Positions 44,226-53,159 of a DNA stretch of 64,000 nucleotides are shown one piece after another. Below the pieces are notes generated by a model. That model was not told the origin of the DNA, did no database searches, and saw only the letters and a program-made list of their open reading frames with translations. Source of the stretch: Proteiniclasticum ruminis (lineage in GTDB: Bacteria > Bacillota > Clostridia > Clostridiales > Clostridiaceae); NCBI RefSeq assembly GCF_900115135.1, contig NZ_FOVK01000001.1, positions 62,001 through 126,000 on the forward strand, read 5' to 3'. The first letter of the stretch is position 1; every line of letters begins with the position of its first letter. The translations under genes and the position numbers were made by a program.

Positions 44226-44796
44226 GAAGAGAGTATTCATTGCCATGGAGCTGAACAGTGTGCACCGGGAGAATCTGAAAGAATCCCAGAGAAGACTGGC
44301 CAAGGATCTGGAAAAGGGTCACATCGTACCTGAGGAGAACTTCCATATGACCCTGGCGTTCCTTGGGGAGCAAAACGCGGATGCCATGCACCGCATTCTG
44401 GACGCCATGGTGGAAGTGGCCGTGAAAACGCCTATTTTTCTCACCTATATGGGAAATCTTGGAGAGTTCAGCTTTCCTAAGGGAGATACATACTTCATGG
44501 GCATCCGGAGCACAAAGGAGCTTCTGCTTTTGGAGGAGTCCCTCAAGGATGCCCTTGGAAGAAGAGGATTTTCCATTGAGGAGCGTCCTTTCCATCCCCA
44601 CATCACCCTGGTGAAAAAGGGAAAACTTCTGCCACAATCCGAAGGTCTTGTGTCTATGAACGAGAAGAGCCATATGCCTAAACTGCCCATTCTGGTGGAT
44701 AAGCTTATTTTATTCGAATCCATCGAGGATGGAGAAGGTACCCGCTATGAGCCTCTTCATGTGGAGCCTCTGGTAGCGAAGCGTCAGGAAGTCTAG
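44215..44796 (+). CDS. thpR: RNA 2',3'-cyclic phosphodiesterase (LigT/ThpR family)
   Basis: A 2H phosphoesterase with the two HxTx motifs: HMTL in ENFHMTLAFLGEQ and HITL in FHPHITLVKKG. It opens cyclic phosphates at RNA ends; its physiological task in bacteria is unclear. 193 residues. ATG 44215 has AGGGGG eight bases before it and lies within the end of iorB; the frame extends upstream to 44158 but without a ribosome site. Confidence 0.88.
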   Translation: METEKRVFIAMELNSVHRENLKESQRRLAKDLEKGHIVPEENFHMTLAFLGEQNADAMHRILDAMVEVAVKTPIFLTYMGNLGEFSFPKGDTYFMGIRSTKELLLLEESLKDALGRRGFSIEERPFHPHITLVKKGKLLPQSEGLVSMNEKSHMPKLPILVDKLILFESIEDGEGTRYEPLHVEPLVAKRQEV

Positions 44797-44826
44797 ATAG
44801 AGAAAAGAAAACATGGTAAAATAGTG

Positions 44827-44858
44827 AAGCTCCCCTTCAAAGAGATGAAGGGGAGCTT
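44827..44858 (+). terminator. Strong GC-rich hairpin between thpR and the phosphoesterase gene
   Basis: A perfect 13-bp stem (44827-44839 with 44846-44858) with a 6-nt loop. There is no real T run, and TGG-TAAAAT (about 44815-44823) just before it could be an extended -10, so this may be either a terminator of the ior transcript or a structured 5' leader. Confidence 0.55.
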
Positions 44859-44925
44859 TCAAAAAGGGAAGGATATCATTGTTCACTCAATAAAACACGT
44901 CGAAATGGGGCAGGGAGGATCTTAA

Positions 44926-46272
44926 GTGAAGAAGAAAAACTATAGTGGAGTAAAGGTGCTGGCACTGCTGGTACTGCTGACGCTTCTTTCAGGCTGTCAG
45001 CTGAAAGAGAAGGAGGTTCACGGAGAGCCTGCCCGAAAAGAAGGAGATGTTTCTATTTTTGTCATCTCTGACCCACACCTTTTGTCTTCCCGAATTAACG
45101 ACGAGGGAAAGGCTTTTGAGAGATACAGCCTTGGGGGAGACGGTAAAAATCTGCCGTATATTGAAGAAATCTTTTCTTTGTTTCTACAGGAAGTTCTGGA
45201 GAAAAAACCAGATTATCTTCTCGTCAGCGGAGACTTGACCAACAATGGGGAACAGGCCAGCCACGAGGATCTTGCGGTGTACTTTAAGACCCTGGAAAAC
45301 CAGGGCACAGAGGTCCTGGTGACCCCAGGAAATCATGATCTTCTCAATCCTCACGCCAGAGGTTTTCTTGGCGACAAGCAGCTGAAAGTGGATACGGTGA
45401 CGACAGAAGAATTCACAGAAATCTATAAGGACTTTGGATTCCAAGAAGCGCTTTATCGGGATGAAGCCTCTTTGAGCTATGTTTATGAAGCATCCAAGGA
45501 TCTTTGGATCCTCATGATGGACACCAACAGATACAGGGAGAATGTAAAGCTTGGCTATCCCCAGGCAGGGGGCATTTTAAGTCTTTCCACCTTCCAGTTC
45601 ATGAGACAGGTGCTGAAGGAAGCCAAGGAAAAGGGGGTGGAAGTCATTTCTGCCTCCCACCACAACAGCATCATCCATGCGCGCAATGCGGTGGAGGACT
45701 ATGTGCTTGACAACAGCGAGGAGTACGTGAATATCCTGAAGGCGGGAGACGTGAAGCTGAACCTCACAGGCCACATCCACATCCAGGACATCCAGCAGGA
45801 TCCTCACGGTGGTCAGTACTTCGAGATTGCATCTGGTGCCCTTTCCGTGTATCCCCATAAGTATGGGCAGCTTCTTTTTGGAAAGGAAGAAGGTCTCCGA
45901 TACGAATCGGTGAAAGTACCCTTAGATACTGTCATGGCGGGAAGCTCTTTGCGGGAGTTTATAAGCCTGGATGCCCAGTCCCGAAGTTTTTTCGCAAAGA
46001 ACAGCTCTGCCAGAATCTATCAGAGGCTGATCACGGAAGAAGGCGAAACAGAAGAGGATGCAAAGGTTATGGCAGAAGCCGTGGGAGAGATGAATGTGCT
46101 GTATTTTGGGGGAGATGAAGATCTTTTCACAGAGAAGCTTTTAGATCATCCAGGCGTGCAGCTTCTAAAAGAACGGGAAAACACCAGAACATCCCAGTAT
46201 GTCACAAGGATGCTCGAAGAAGATGGTCCCGACGACAACAGACTTTTCATCCCCCTAAAGGAAAAAGATTAA
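44926..46272 (+). CDS. Lipoprotein metallophosphoesterase (calcineurin-like)
   Basis: An exported lipid-anchored protein of 448 residues: signal with lipobox LSGC (Cys near 24), then a calcineurin-like phosphoesterase core with SDPHLLSS, VSGDLTNNGE, TPGNHDLL, ASHHNS and GHIHIQDI as metal ligands. The C-terminal 150 residues are helical with no known motif. GTG start with GGAGG seven bases upstream. Substrate unknown; a cell-surface phosphodiester is plausible. Confidence 0.85.
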   Translation: MKKKNYSGVKVLALLVLLTLLSGCQLKEKEVHGEPARKEGDVSIFVISDPHLLSSRINDEGKAFERYSLGGDGKNLPYIEEIFSLFLQEVLEKKPDYLLVSGDLTNNGEQASHEDLAVYFKTLENQGTEVLVTPGNHDLLNPHARGFLGDKQLKVDTVTTEEFTEIYKDFGFQEALYRDEASLSYVYEASKDLWILMMDTNRYRENVKLGYPQAGGILSLSTFQFMRQVLKEAKEKGVEVISASHHNSIIHARNAVEDYVLDNSEEYVNILKAGDVKLNLTGHIHIQDIQQDPHGGQYFEIASGALSVYPHKYGQLLFGKEEGLRYESVKVPLDTVMAGSSLREFISLDAQSRSFFAKNSSARIYQRLITEEGETEEDAKVMAEAVGEMNVLYFGGDEDLFTEKLLDHPGVQLLKERENTRTSQYVTRMLEEDGPDDNRLFIPLKEKD

Positions 46273-46363
46273 CAGATTGGAAATGGTTTTTCTTGTGGGA
46301 TGGTTTTCATGTTCAGGAATTTCAGCAAATATCTAAGAGATTCATGAAATTCTGTTTTTTAGG

Positions 46364-46392
46364 TTGACAGAAAATGACCTGTGTCTTACTAT
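46364..46392 (+). promoter_or_regulatory. Promoter of the lysine riboswitch / transporter transcript
   Basis: A perfect TTGACA (46364-46369), a 17-bp spacer and TACTAT (46387-46392), about 35 bases before the riboswitch. Confidence 0.7.
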
Positions 46393-46428
46393 AGACCTAA
46401 CAATTGAATAGTGACCTCATCTTTTTCA

Positions 46429-46610
46429 GGTGAGGTAGAGGCGCGGTGTTTAAGAGACTGTAGAGGAGCTGAGGAAGCGATGATTCTACGGGGGAGGAAA
46501 AACCGCCGAAGTGTGGAATGCCCTCAGCTTTCCATGCTGGGACTGCAGCAAACAGCTGCTGGACTGTCCATAGGCCAAGACCCACGGCCCTATGGTTGAG
46601 CTATCTTATC
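46429..46610 (+). ncRNA. Lysine riboswitch (L box)
   Basis: The conserved L-box blocks occur in order: GGTAGAGGCGC (46435-46445), AAGAGACTGTAGAGGAGCTGA (nearby 46452-46472), GGGGGAGG, CCGCCGAAGTG, GGACTGTCC and TTGAGCTATC (46595-46604). P1 forms between 46429-46438 and 46601-46610. It sits directly before a terminator and an amino-acid ABC importer, so lysine should turn the importer off by premature termination. An upstream hairpin, ACCTCA (46414-46419) with TGAGGT (46431-46436), could compete with the 5' strand of P1. Confidence 0.93.
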
Positions 46611-46645
46611 AAGGGAAAGAAAGGGGAAAGTAGGATTGTATATAC

Positions 46646-46676
46646 AATGCCTGAGTTCGTCTCAGGCATTTTTTTA
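46646..46676 (+). terminator. Riboswitch-controlled terminator
   Basis: A perfect 10-bp stem AATGCCTGAG/CTCAGGCATT (46646-46655 with 46661-46670) and a run of seven T. Confidence 0.9.
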
Positions 46677-46719
46677 TTCAAAAAAATCAAAAATTCTAAA
46701 AGAAAAGGAGAAATTTATC

Positions 46720-47538
46720 ATGAAGAAGATTGTATTAGGATTACTCATCAGCGCTGTGACAGTACTTGCAGGGTGCGGAACTAAAATAGATGCCAAGAAC
46801 GACGGAGTGTTTAAAGTAGGAATGGAAGCAGGATATGCCCCTTTCAACTGGACTCAAAGTAACGATGAAAACGGTGCTGTGGCCATTGATGGCGGACAGG
46901 AATTTGCCGCAGGATATGATGTGGAGATTGCAAAAAGATTAGCAGAAGGTCTGGGCCAGGAACTGGTCATTGTGAAGATTGAATGGGATGGTCTCATTCC
47001 AGCTGTGAAGTCGGGCACCATTGATGCCATCATCGCAGGAATGTCTCCTACAGAAAAGAGAAAAGAATCCATCGATTTCTCCGACAATTATTACATGTCT
47101 GATCTGGTCTTGGTGGTGAAGAAGGGCGGCGCTTTTGAAAACGCAAAGAACCTTTCTGACTTTAGTGGGGCAAAGGTTACTGCTCAGCTGAACACCTTCC
47201 ACTATGATGTCATCGATCAGATTCCATCGGTGGAAAAGCAGACTGCCATGGAGAACTTCGCGTCCATCAGAGTGGCTCTGGAATCCGGCGTCATTGATGC
47301 GTATGTGACAGAAAGACCTGAAGCGGTCAGCGCTTCCGCAGCCAATGAGAACTTTACCTTTGTAGAACTGGAAGACGGATTTGAAACTTCACCAGACGAC
47401 ACAGCCATCGCAGTTGGTCTCAACAAAGGAAATGAAGAGCTACTAGCAGAAATCAACGAGATTCTCGCAGGCCTCTCCCTGGAAGAGCAGCAGAGCATCA
47501 TGGATGAAGCGATTCTTTCCCAGCCATCCCAAAACTAG
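46720..47538 (+). CDS. Amino-acid ABC transporter substrate-binding lipoprotein, probably lysine
   Basis: A 272-residue lipoprotein (lipobox LAGC, Cys near 18) of the SBP_bac_3 family: FKVGMEAGYAPFNW, GYDVEIAKRLAEGL, WDGLIPAVKSGTIDAIIAGMSPTEKR. These are polar amino-acid binders. The lysine riboswitch upstream indicates lysine as the transported ligand. ATG 46720 has AAAAGGAG nine bases before it; the frame upstream to 46636 runs through the terminator and is not coding. First gene of a three-gene importer operon. Confidence 0.9.
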   Translation: MKKIVLGLLISAVTVLAGCGTKIDAKNDGVFKVGMEAGYAPFNWTQSNDENGAVAIDGGQEFAAGYDVEIAKRLAEGLGQELVIVKIEWDGLIPAVKSGTIDAIIAGMSPTEKRKESIDFSDNYYMSDLVLVVKKGGAFENAKNLSDFSGAKVTAQLNTFHYDVIDQIPSVEKQTAMENFASIRVALESGVIDAYVTERPEAVSASAANENFTFVELEDGFETSPDDTAIAVGLNKGNEELLAEINEILAGLSLEEQQSIMDEAILSQPSQN

Positions 47539-47553
47539 TGATTTAGAACTTCT

Positions 47554-47580
47554 CGCTCCAAGAGCTCAGTTCCTGGAGCG
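47554..47580 (+). terminator. Intra-operon hairpin after the binding-protein gene
   Basis: CGCTCCA (47554-47560) pairs with TGGAGCG (47574-47580), followed by GATTTTC. It probably lowers expression of, or stabilises mRNA upstream of, the permease gene. Confidence 0.5.
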
Positions 47581-47600
47581 GATTTTCATGAGGAGGACCC

Positions 47601-48374
47601 ATGTTCATCGAAACGTTATATAATATCTTTATCAGCAACTGGCCCATGTTTTTAAGAGGCGCCCTGGTGACCCTTGAAATCTCCATCATCAGTACCATCT
47701 TGGGTACCCTGCTGGGGCTGTTCATCGGGATCATCAGAACCATTCCTCAGCCTGAAAAGGGCATGAAGAAAGGCTTTTTGAAATTCATCAACTGGATTCT
47801 TTCTGTATACATCGAAGTATTCAGAGGAACCCCTATGATCGTACAGGCCATGGTCATCTATTTTGGCGTAGCTCAGACCTTTGCCATCGATATGAATAAA
47901 ATCTTTGCGGCGATACTCATCGTCACCATCAACACCGGTGCTTATATGGCGGAAATTGTAAGGGGAGGCATTCTCTCCATCGACAAAGGCCAGTACGAAG
48001 CTGCGCAGTCCATCGGCATGAGCCATTTTCAGACCATGATGAACGTGGTGCTTCCTCAGGTGGTCAGAAACATTCTGCCTGCCACCGGTAATGAGTTTGT
48101 CATCAACATCAAAGACACCTCGGTGCTCAATGTCATCTCTGTCAGTGAGCTCTTCTTTGCCACCAAGTCTGTGGCTGGGGTAAACTTCATGTATATGGAA
48201 ACGTATCTTGTCACGGCAATGATCTATCTGGTGCTCACGTTCTCCATCACCCGTATTTTACGGTTTGTGGAGAAGAAAATGGATGGCCCTGAAAACTACA
48301 ACCTCACCGGCAATCAGATGCAGGTGCTGAAACCTGAAGATCAGGTGAGACTTCAGGGGAAAGGAGGAAAGTAA
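47601..48374 (+). CDS. Amino-acid ABC transporter permease (probably lysine)
   Basis: A 257-residue HisM-type permease with five or so helices and the EAA-loop signature [21 protein letters not shown] that contacts the ATPase. AGGAGG precedes ATG. It lies between the binding protein and the ATPase in the riboswitch-controlled operon. Confidence 0.92.
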   Translation: MFIETLYNIFISNWPMFLRGALVTLEISIISTILGTLLGLFIGIIRTIPQPEKGMKKGFLKFINWILSVYIEVFRGTPMIVQAMVIYFGVAQTFAIDMNKIFAAILIVTINTGAYMAEIVRGGILSIDKGQYEAAQSIGMSHFQTMMNVVLPQVVRNILPATGNEFVINIKDTSVLNVISVSELFFATKSVAGVNFMYMETYLVTAMIYLVLTFSITRILRFVEKKMDGPENYNLTGNQMQVLKPEDQVRLQGKGGK

Positions 48375-48375
48375 C

Positions 48376-49125
48376 ATGGAAACTAAAGAAGCGATACTTG
48401 AGATCAGAGGACTGAAAAAGTCTTTCGGAGAACGGGAAATCTTAAAGGACATCAACGTTTCTGTGAAGGAAGGAGAAGTCATCTCCATCATCGGGTCCTC
48501 AGGATCTGGTAAATCCACGTTCCTCCGATGCATCAATCTCCTGGAGACTCCTTCCGGAGGGGAGATTCTCTACCGCGGAAAGAACATTCTTGGAGACGAC
48601 CAGGATGTCAATGCGTACCGCACCAAACTCGGTATGGTGTTCCAGCAGTTCAATCTTTTTGAGAACCACAATGTGCTGTCCAACTGCATGGTGGGACAGA
48701 TGAAAGTGCTGAAGAGATCCAAGGAAGAAGCGGAAGCGGTGGCCCTGAAGTATCTGAAGGTTGTAGGGATGGATCAGTATGTCAATGCAAAACCAAAGCA
48801 GCTGTCCGGTGGACAGAAGCAGAGAGTGGCCATTGCAAGAGCCCTTTCCATGGAACCGGATGTGCTTCTCTTTGATGAGCCTACCTCGGCTCTTGATCCA
48901 GAGATGGTGGGAGAAGTGCTGAAAGTCATGAAAGAGCTTGCAGAAGCAGGACTCACCATGATGGTGGTGACCCATGAGATGGCTTTTGCAAGAGATGTAT
49001 CTGATCGAGTGATCTTCATGGACGAAGGCGTCATCGCAGAAGAGGGAGATCCAAAGGTGATCTTCAACAATCCCAAAGAAGACAGAACCAGAGCCTTCCT
49101 GCAAAGAACCCTCAGTGAGAACTAA
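48376..49125 (+). CDS. Amino-acid ABC transporter ATP-binding protein (probably lysine)
   Basis: A 249-residue GlnQ-type ATPase with Walker [11 protein letters not shown]-loop FQQFNLF, signature [15 protein letters not shown], Walker [14 protein letters not shown] and the switch His in VVTHEM. The start follows the permease stop by one base, with GGAGG in the end of the permease gene. Last gene of the importer operon. Confidence 0.93.
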   Translation: METKEAILEIRGLKKSFGEREILKDINVSVKEGEVISIIGSSGSGKSTFLRCINLLETPSGGEILYRGKNILGDDQDVNAYRTKLGMVFQQFNLFENHNVLSNCMVGQMKVLKRSKEEAEAVALKYLKVVGMDQYVNAKPKQLSGGQKQRVAIARALSMEPDVLLFDEPTSALDPEMVGEVLKVMKELAEAGLTMMVVTHEMAFARDVSDRVIFMDEGVIAEEGDPKVIFNNPKEDRTRAFLQRTLSEN

Positions 49126-49142
49126 GTAGATAGAAAAGAGAC

Positions 49143-49187
49143 AAGAGCCTTGTGGTTGATTTTAATCCGCCCCCAGGCTCTTTTTCA
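49143..49187 (+). terminator. Terminator of the lysine importer operon
   Basis: AAGAGCCT (49143-49150 region) pairs with AGGCTCTT (49175-49182); an inner GTGG/CCGC stem and a T run follow. Confidence 0.85.
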
Positions 49188-49216
49188 TTTACAGATTATT
49201 TACTTCGGTTTATCAT
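49188..49216 (+). promoter_or_regulatory. Promoter of the ATP-grasp gene
   Basis: TTTACA (49188-49193), a 17-bp spacer and TATCAT (49211-49216). Confidence 0.6.
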
Positions 49217-49275
49217 AGGGTGTAAAGGTTTGTGATAGGCTTAAGAAAATGCAACAGAAAGTGAGGTGCATTGCC

Positions 49276-50283
49276 ATGAGAGTTCTGGTGCTCAGTGATA
49301 AACCCTGTGAATCCAGAAATAAGAAAGAAGACCTGTTCCACGATCAGTTTATGGAAGAATCCGTCCTGTTCGTTGTGGAAGTTCTCAAAAAACGTCATGA
49401 CGTGTCCTGCCTGGAAGCTGATACAGCACTGAAAGAGAAGCTGAAAGAAGAAAGGCCGGATCTGGTGTTCAACTTAGCCAATGGGGAAGGGCTGCCTGGA
49501 GGAATCACCTTTGTGCCCAATGCTTTAGATGAACTTGGCATCCCATACACTGGTTCTTCCGGAGCAGCCCATGGGAAAGCCTATGATAAAGGGCTCACCA
49601 TGAAAGTATTGAAAAGTATGGGGATTCTGGTGCCAAGATTCATGGAAATTGAAGCACAAAAGGAGCTTTCTTCCTTTCATCTACCATTTCCCATTTTGAT
49701 CAAACCCAAAGACGGCGGATACAGCAGAGGCATATTTAATGAGAATCTTGTGTTTAACAGGACGGAGTTAAGAGCCCAGGTGGAAGTGCTCCTTCGGGAG
49801 AAATACACCCCTCTTTTACTCACAGAGTATATAGAAGGAAGAGAATTCACGCTGGGAGTCCTAGGAAGCGGAGAGCACCTTCATGTACTGCCTCCCATGG
49901 AGATATCCTTCAAGAATTTACCGGAAGACCTCTACCCATTCTATAGTTTTGAGGCAAAAGTAACGTTTGAGGACCAGGTGAAAAATAAAGTGCCCGCGAA
50001 AATTACCGAGAGTCTTCATGAGAAGCTACAAGTATCCGCCCGCCATATCTTTCGGACCTTAGGTCTGTTCGACTATGCAAGGCTTGATGTTCGGGTGAGA
50101 GAGGAGAGAATTTATCTTTTGGAAGTGAATTCTCTTCCAGGACTTCACAAAACCCACAGCGATCTGGTGAAGATGATGGAAGCGGCGGGAGAATCCTATG
50201 AGGACCTCATCTATCACATTGTGGACTCGGCGCAGGACAGATACAAAAGGGGGGTGGCAGGCCGTCTCATCAGCGGAAGATAA
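49276..50283 (+). CDS. D-alanine-D-alanine ligase-like ATP-grasp enzyme
   Basis: A 335-residue ATP-grasp ligase of the Ddl type: GSSGAAHGKAYDKGLTM, LIKPKDGGYSRGIF (ATP-binding, with Tyr where Ddl usually has Ser), LTEYIEGREFTLGVL and LLEVNSLPGLHKTHSDL (metal-binding). The departures from classical Ddl, including the NSLPGL motif in place of NTLPG, suggest a paralogue with another amino-acid substrate; true Ddl is not excluded. ATG 49276 is seven bases after GAGGTG; ATG 49249 has no site. Confidence 0.7.
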   Translation: MRVLVLSDKPCESRNKKEDLFHDQFMEESVLFVVEVLKKRHDVSCLEADTALKEKLKEERPDLVFNLANGEGLPGGITFVPNALDELGIPYTGSSGAAHGKAYDKGLTMKVLKSMGILVPRFMEIEAQKELSSFHLPFPILIKPKDGGYSRGIFNENLVFNRTELRAQVEVLLREKYTPLLLTEYIEGREFTLGVLGSGEHLHVLPPMEISFKNLPEDLYPFYSFEAKVTFEDQVKNKVPAKITESLHEKLQVSARHIFRTLGLFDYARLDVRVREERIYLLEVNSLPGLHKTHSDLVKMMEAAGESYEDLIYHIVDSAQDRYKRGVAGRLISGR

Positions 50284-50293
50284 CTAAGTGCAA

Positions 50294-50329
50294 AAAAAGA
50301 GCAGCTTCTTATAAAGGCTGCTCTTTTTT
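50294..50329. terminator. Bidirectional terminator between convergent genes
   Basis: A 12-bp stem AAAAAGAGCAGC/GCTGCTCTTTTT (50294-50305 with 50317-50328) with A run before and T run after, so it works in both directions. Confidence 0.9.
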
Positions 50330-50339
50330 CCATTCTGCA

Positions 50340-51284
50340 TTAGAAATCCACTTGAAACACGGCTTTTCCAAGAAGTTTTCCCTCTTCATGAAGTCTGTGC
50401 ACCAGAGGTGCATCGGCGATGGGCCAGGTAGATGTTCTGAGAGAGCTGATTTTATTCTCCTCCAGAAGTTTCGTGATGAGGGCGAGATGGTCTTTATTTC
50501 TTTTCGTCTGAACAGAATGAAGCCTGATGCTGCTGCCTTCCGGAAGATCCGGAACCCCCGTGGTACTGACAAAGGTGCCTTCTTCTTTAAGGATCGAAAG
50601 AAGAGGAACCATGTCTTCTTTTTTCAGCGGTGCCAGGTTTAAAAGCACATCCACCTTGGTGGGCATATCTTCCAAAATATTCTCCTTTTTGTAATCTATG
50701 ATTTTCTGAAGGTCCTTTCCCTCCAAAAGAGATAAGCTTTCCGTCCCCGCCACTGCATAGATCTTCGCTTCCATGGTTTTCGCAAGGGCAATGGAGGCAA
50801 GACCCACACCACCCGTGGCACCATAGATGAGAATGGACTGACCCTGTTTTAGCGTGCCGTTTTTCATCAGCGCTTCATAGGCCGTGAGATAGGAGAGGGG
50901 GATAGAGGCTGCTTCTTCAAAGGTCAGTCCTGCTGGTATTTTGCATGCGTCCTCCTCTAAGAGCGTCACATACTCTTCATAGGAACCATTTCTTCGGATA
51001 TCCAGATACCCAAAGACACGATCATCGATCTGAAAACGCTCTGCATGGGGGCCTTTAGCCACGATGAGTCCTGAAAAATCCACTCCGGGGACATGAAGTG
51101 GATCCAAGGAGATGATCTTCTTGAATGCGCCTTTTCTCATCAAAGCATCAGAAGGGTTAAAGGAAGCGCATTTTACTTTCACAAGAAGCTCACCTTCTTG
51201 GGGTTTGGGGACTTCCAGTTTCATGGGACGAAGCACATCCGGTGCGCCAAACTCAGTAAAAGCCATGACATTCATTTCTTCCAT
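50340..51284 (-). CDS. NAD(P)-dependent medium-chain oxidoreductase, quinone-oxidoreductase type
   Basis: A 314-residue MDR-family enzyme without the structural-zinc cysteines. It has an N-terminal GroES-like fold (FTEFGAPDVLRPMKLEVP, HVPGVDFSGLIVAKG), the nucleotide site IYGATGGVGLASIALAK and a Rossmann domain. Likely reduces quinones or enones with NADPH; real substrate unknown. ATG 51284 has AAAGGAT about eight bases upstream on the minus strand. Confidence 0.83.
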   Translation of the reverse strand: MEEMNVMAFTEFGAPDVLRPMKLEVPKPQEGELLVKVKCASFNPSDALMRKGAFKKIISLDPLHVPGVDFSGLIVAKGPHAERFQIDDRVFGYLDIRRNGSYEEYVTLLEEDACKIPAGLTFEEAASIPLSYLTAYEALMKNGTLKQGQSILIYGATGGVGLASIALAKTMEAKIYAVAGTESLSLLEGKDLQKIIDYKKENILEDMPTKVDVLLNLAPLKKEDMVPLLSILKEEGTFVSTTGVPDLPEGSSIRLHSVQTKRNKDHLALITKLLEENKISSLRTSTWPIADAPLVHRLHEEGKLLGKAVFQVDF

Positions 51285-51403
51285 TCATCTCATCCTTTCG
51301 TTATTTATTAACTCTACTATAAATCAGGGGAAGGGCCGAAACGTCGCCGGATTGCATTATTTACAAAACCTTCTTAAATTAGAAATAATTGCGCATACAG
51401 CCC

Positions 51404-51412
51404 TGATATAAT
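51404..51412 (+). promoter_or_regulatory. Extended -10 promoter before the NADAR-like gene
   Basis: TGA-TATAAT at 51404-51412; no convincing -35. Confidence 0.5.
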
Positions 51413-51438
51413 AGAAATGATAGCGAGGTGAACTTGAA

Positions 51439-52092
51439 GTGGCAAAACGCCTATATTTCATTCCAAAGAGTTCCTATCAGGGGCTCATTGTGGAAAAAAC
51501 AGTGTATTTTCCTGAAATCAGAGGAGAGCGGGCACATTCCATGAAAAAAACCTTGGAAACCATGCTGCACGTGATCAGAGCAAAAGAGAGCGGTGGAGAG
51601 ATTCTGGAAGTTTCTCCCTATGGCAATGCCGTGGGAAAAGCCTGTACCCCTGGGCTTCTGAAACTGAAAGGGGAGGATGGAGTGGCATATCCTGTGGCAG
51701 CGCTTTATGAAGCGGCCAAGGTATATGAAGAGGGAGGGCCCTATGAAGATCTGAAATCAAAACGGCCAGAAGAAATCCTGGGAGATCAAAGGCACCGCCA
51801 TGCTGGAAGTCTCATGGGGTTTCATTTTGAGAATGAAGCTTTCACCACAAATCCCAGACATAAATTCTTTGACTACCTCTACATTCGCGCACTGAAAGAA
51901 CGGGAGGATCTCCACGAAGCGCTTTTAAACGCTGAGATTGTCACGGACGTGACCTATCAGATGAGCAGTATGTATCTCAGTCCCGCCCGGTCAGTGTCCT
52001 ATTTTATCAGCCTATATAGAGAAGGACTTCTAGATAAAGTACTTTCCTCTTCGGAAGAGTTCGATCGTATTTATACCATGACTTTTCCCTAG
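51439..52092 (+). CDS. NADAR-like protein of the DarT1-associated antitoxin type, without adjacent toxin
   Basis: A 217-residue protein that I match from memory to the NADAR group found beside DarT1 toxins: ILEVSPYGNAVGKACTPGLL, AALYEAAKVYEEGGPYEDL, SLMGFHFENEAFTTNPRHKFFDYLYIRAL and TYQMSSMYLSPARSVSYFISLYREG. Family members remove ADP-ribose from guanine in DNA and so neutralise the toxin. No DarT-like gene lies next to it: an oxidoreductase is upstream on the other strand and a CorA-type transporter follows. GTG start, eight bases after GAGGTG. Confidence 0.6.
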   Translation: MAKRLYFIPKSSYQGLIVEKTVYFPEIRGERAHSMKKTLETMLHVIRAKESGGEILEVSPYGNAVGKACTPGLLKLKGEDGVAYPVAALYEAAKVYEEGGPYEDLKSKRPEEILGDQRHRHAGSLMGFHFENEAFTTNPRHKFFDYLYIRALKEREDLHEALLNAEIVTDVTYQMSSMYLSPARSVSYFISLYREGLLDKVLSSSEEFDRIYTMTFP

Positions 52093-52159
52093 TGCACCGA
52101 AAGCTGTGGCCTGTGCCATGGCTTTTATCTGTTTAAAAACAATGAATTGGAGGCCGACC

Positions 52160-53158
52160 ATGGAAAAAGTGAAATCCATCCCCATGAAACTGTACATCTA
52201 TAGCGAGAAAAACTATCAGGAGAGGGAAGTTACCCTATCTCAGCTTGAGAGTGAAGAGAGTATATTCCATAGCACATCCATTGATCGATTCTGGCTCAAC
52301 CTGGACGAGGAAGATCCTGTGCTATTAAAAAAAATCTGTGAACTTTTCAAAATCCATCAGTTGGTACAGGAGGATATCCTTCTTAAAGGACAAAGGCCGA
52401 AAGTGGAAGAATATCCTCATCATCTTTTCATTGTCGCTAAGATGGTATTTATTCAGAATGATGTCATGAAAATGGAACAGATCAGCTTTATTCTCGGGGA
52501 AAATTATCTCCTGACTTTTGGAGAAATAGAGGGTGATGTTTTTGACAGAGTACGGCAGAAACTGAAGAAAGAAGGAACTGAGGTTCGCGCCAAAGGAGTA
52601 GATTTTTTACTGTATCAGCTCTTAGATGCCTTAGTAGAAGGATATTACAGAACACTTGAGGTCATGGGAGAAAAAATTGATCAAATGGAAGAGGGGATTC
52701 TATCTAGACCGGGCACCGAGGAAATGAAAGCCATCAGATCTCTAAAGAAAGATCTGCTTTACCTTCATAAATATGCCTGGCCCTTAAGGGAAATCTCTTC
52801 TTATCTCTCTAAAGATGATCCTCTTTTCATAAATAAAGAAACTTCCATGTACTTCTTTGATATTCACAGTCAGCTCATGGAAGTCATAGATACCATTGAA
52901 ACATACCGGGAGCTTCTGGCAGGCCTTATGGATCTCAGCCTTTCCAGTGTCAGTTACCGGCTCAATGAAGTGATGAAAGTATTGACCATCATTTCCACCA
53001 TTTTTATTCCTCTTTCCTTCATCGCGGGTGTATACGGCATGAACTTCAAGTATATGCCTGAGCTGGAATCCCGGTATGGTTATCCTCTGGCCTGGGCCAG
53101 CATGGGGGCAGTGGCCTTAGGCATGTTATATTATTTCAAAAAAAAGAAGTGGTTCTGA
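52160..53158 (+). CDS. CorA family divalent cation transporter
   Basis: A 332-residue protein with a long cytoplasmic N-terminal domain, two C-terminal helices and the selectivity motif YGMNFKYMPE between them. Transports Mg2+ or a related metal (Co2+, Ni2+, Zn2+) through a pentamer. ATG 52160 has TTGGAGG six bases upstream; the frame to 52106 lacks a site. Directly downstream of the NADAR-like gene (68 bp), possibly co-transcribed. Confidence 0.9.
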   Translation: MEKVKSIPMKLYIYSEKNYQEREVTLSQLESEESIFHSTSIDRFWLNLDEEDPVLLKKICELFKIHQLVQEDILLKGQRPKVEEYPHHLFIVAKMVFIQNDVMKMEQISFILGENYLLTFGEIEGDVFDRVRQKLKKEGTEVRAKGVDFLLYQLLDALVEGYYRTLEVMGEKIDQMEEGILSRPGTEEMKAIRSLKKDLLYLHKYAWPLREISSYLSKDDPLFINKETSMYFFDIHSQLMEVIDTIETYRELLAGLMDLSLSSVSYRLNEVMKVLTIISTIFIPLSFIAGVYGMNFKYMPELESRYGYPLAWASMGAVALGMLYYFKKKKWF

Positions 53159-53159
53159 C

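Noticed and set aside
44827-44858. Repeat or attachment-site interpretation of the GC-rich hairpin
   Set aside because: Only one copy is present and no mobile genes are near; a terminator or leader hairpin explains it.
46636-46719. Extended N-terminus of the lysine-binding protein
   Set aside because: It would translate through the riboswitch terminator; ATG 46720 has AAAAGGAG and starts a proper lipoprotein signal.
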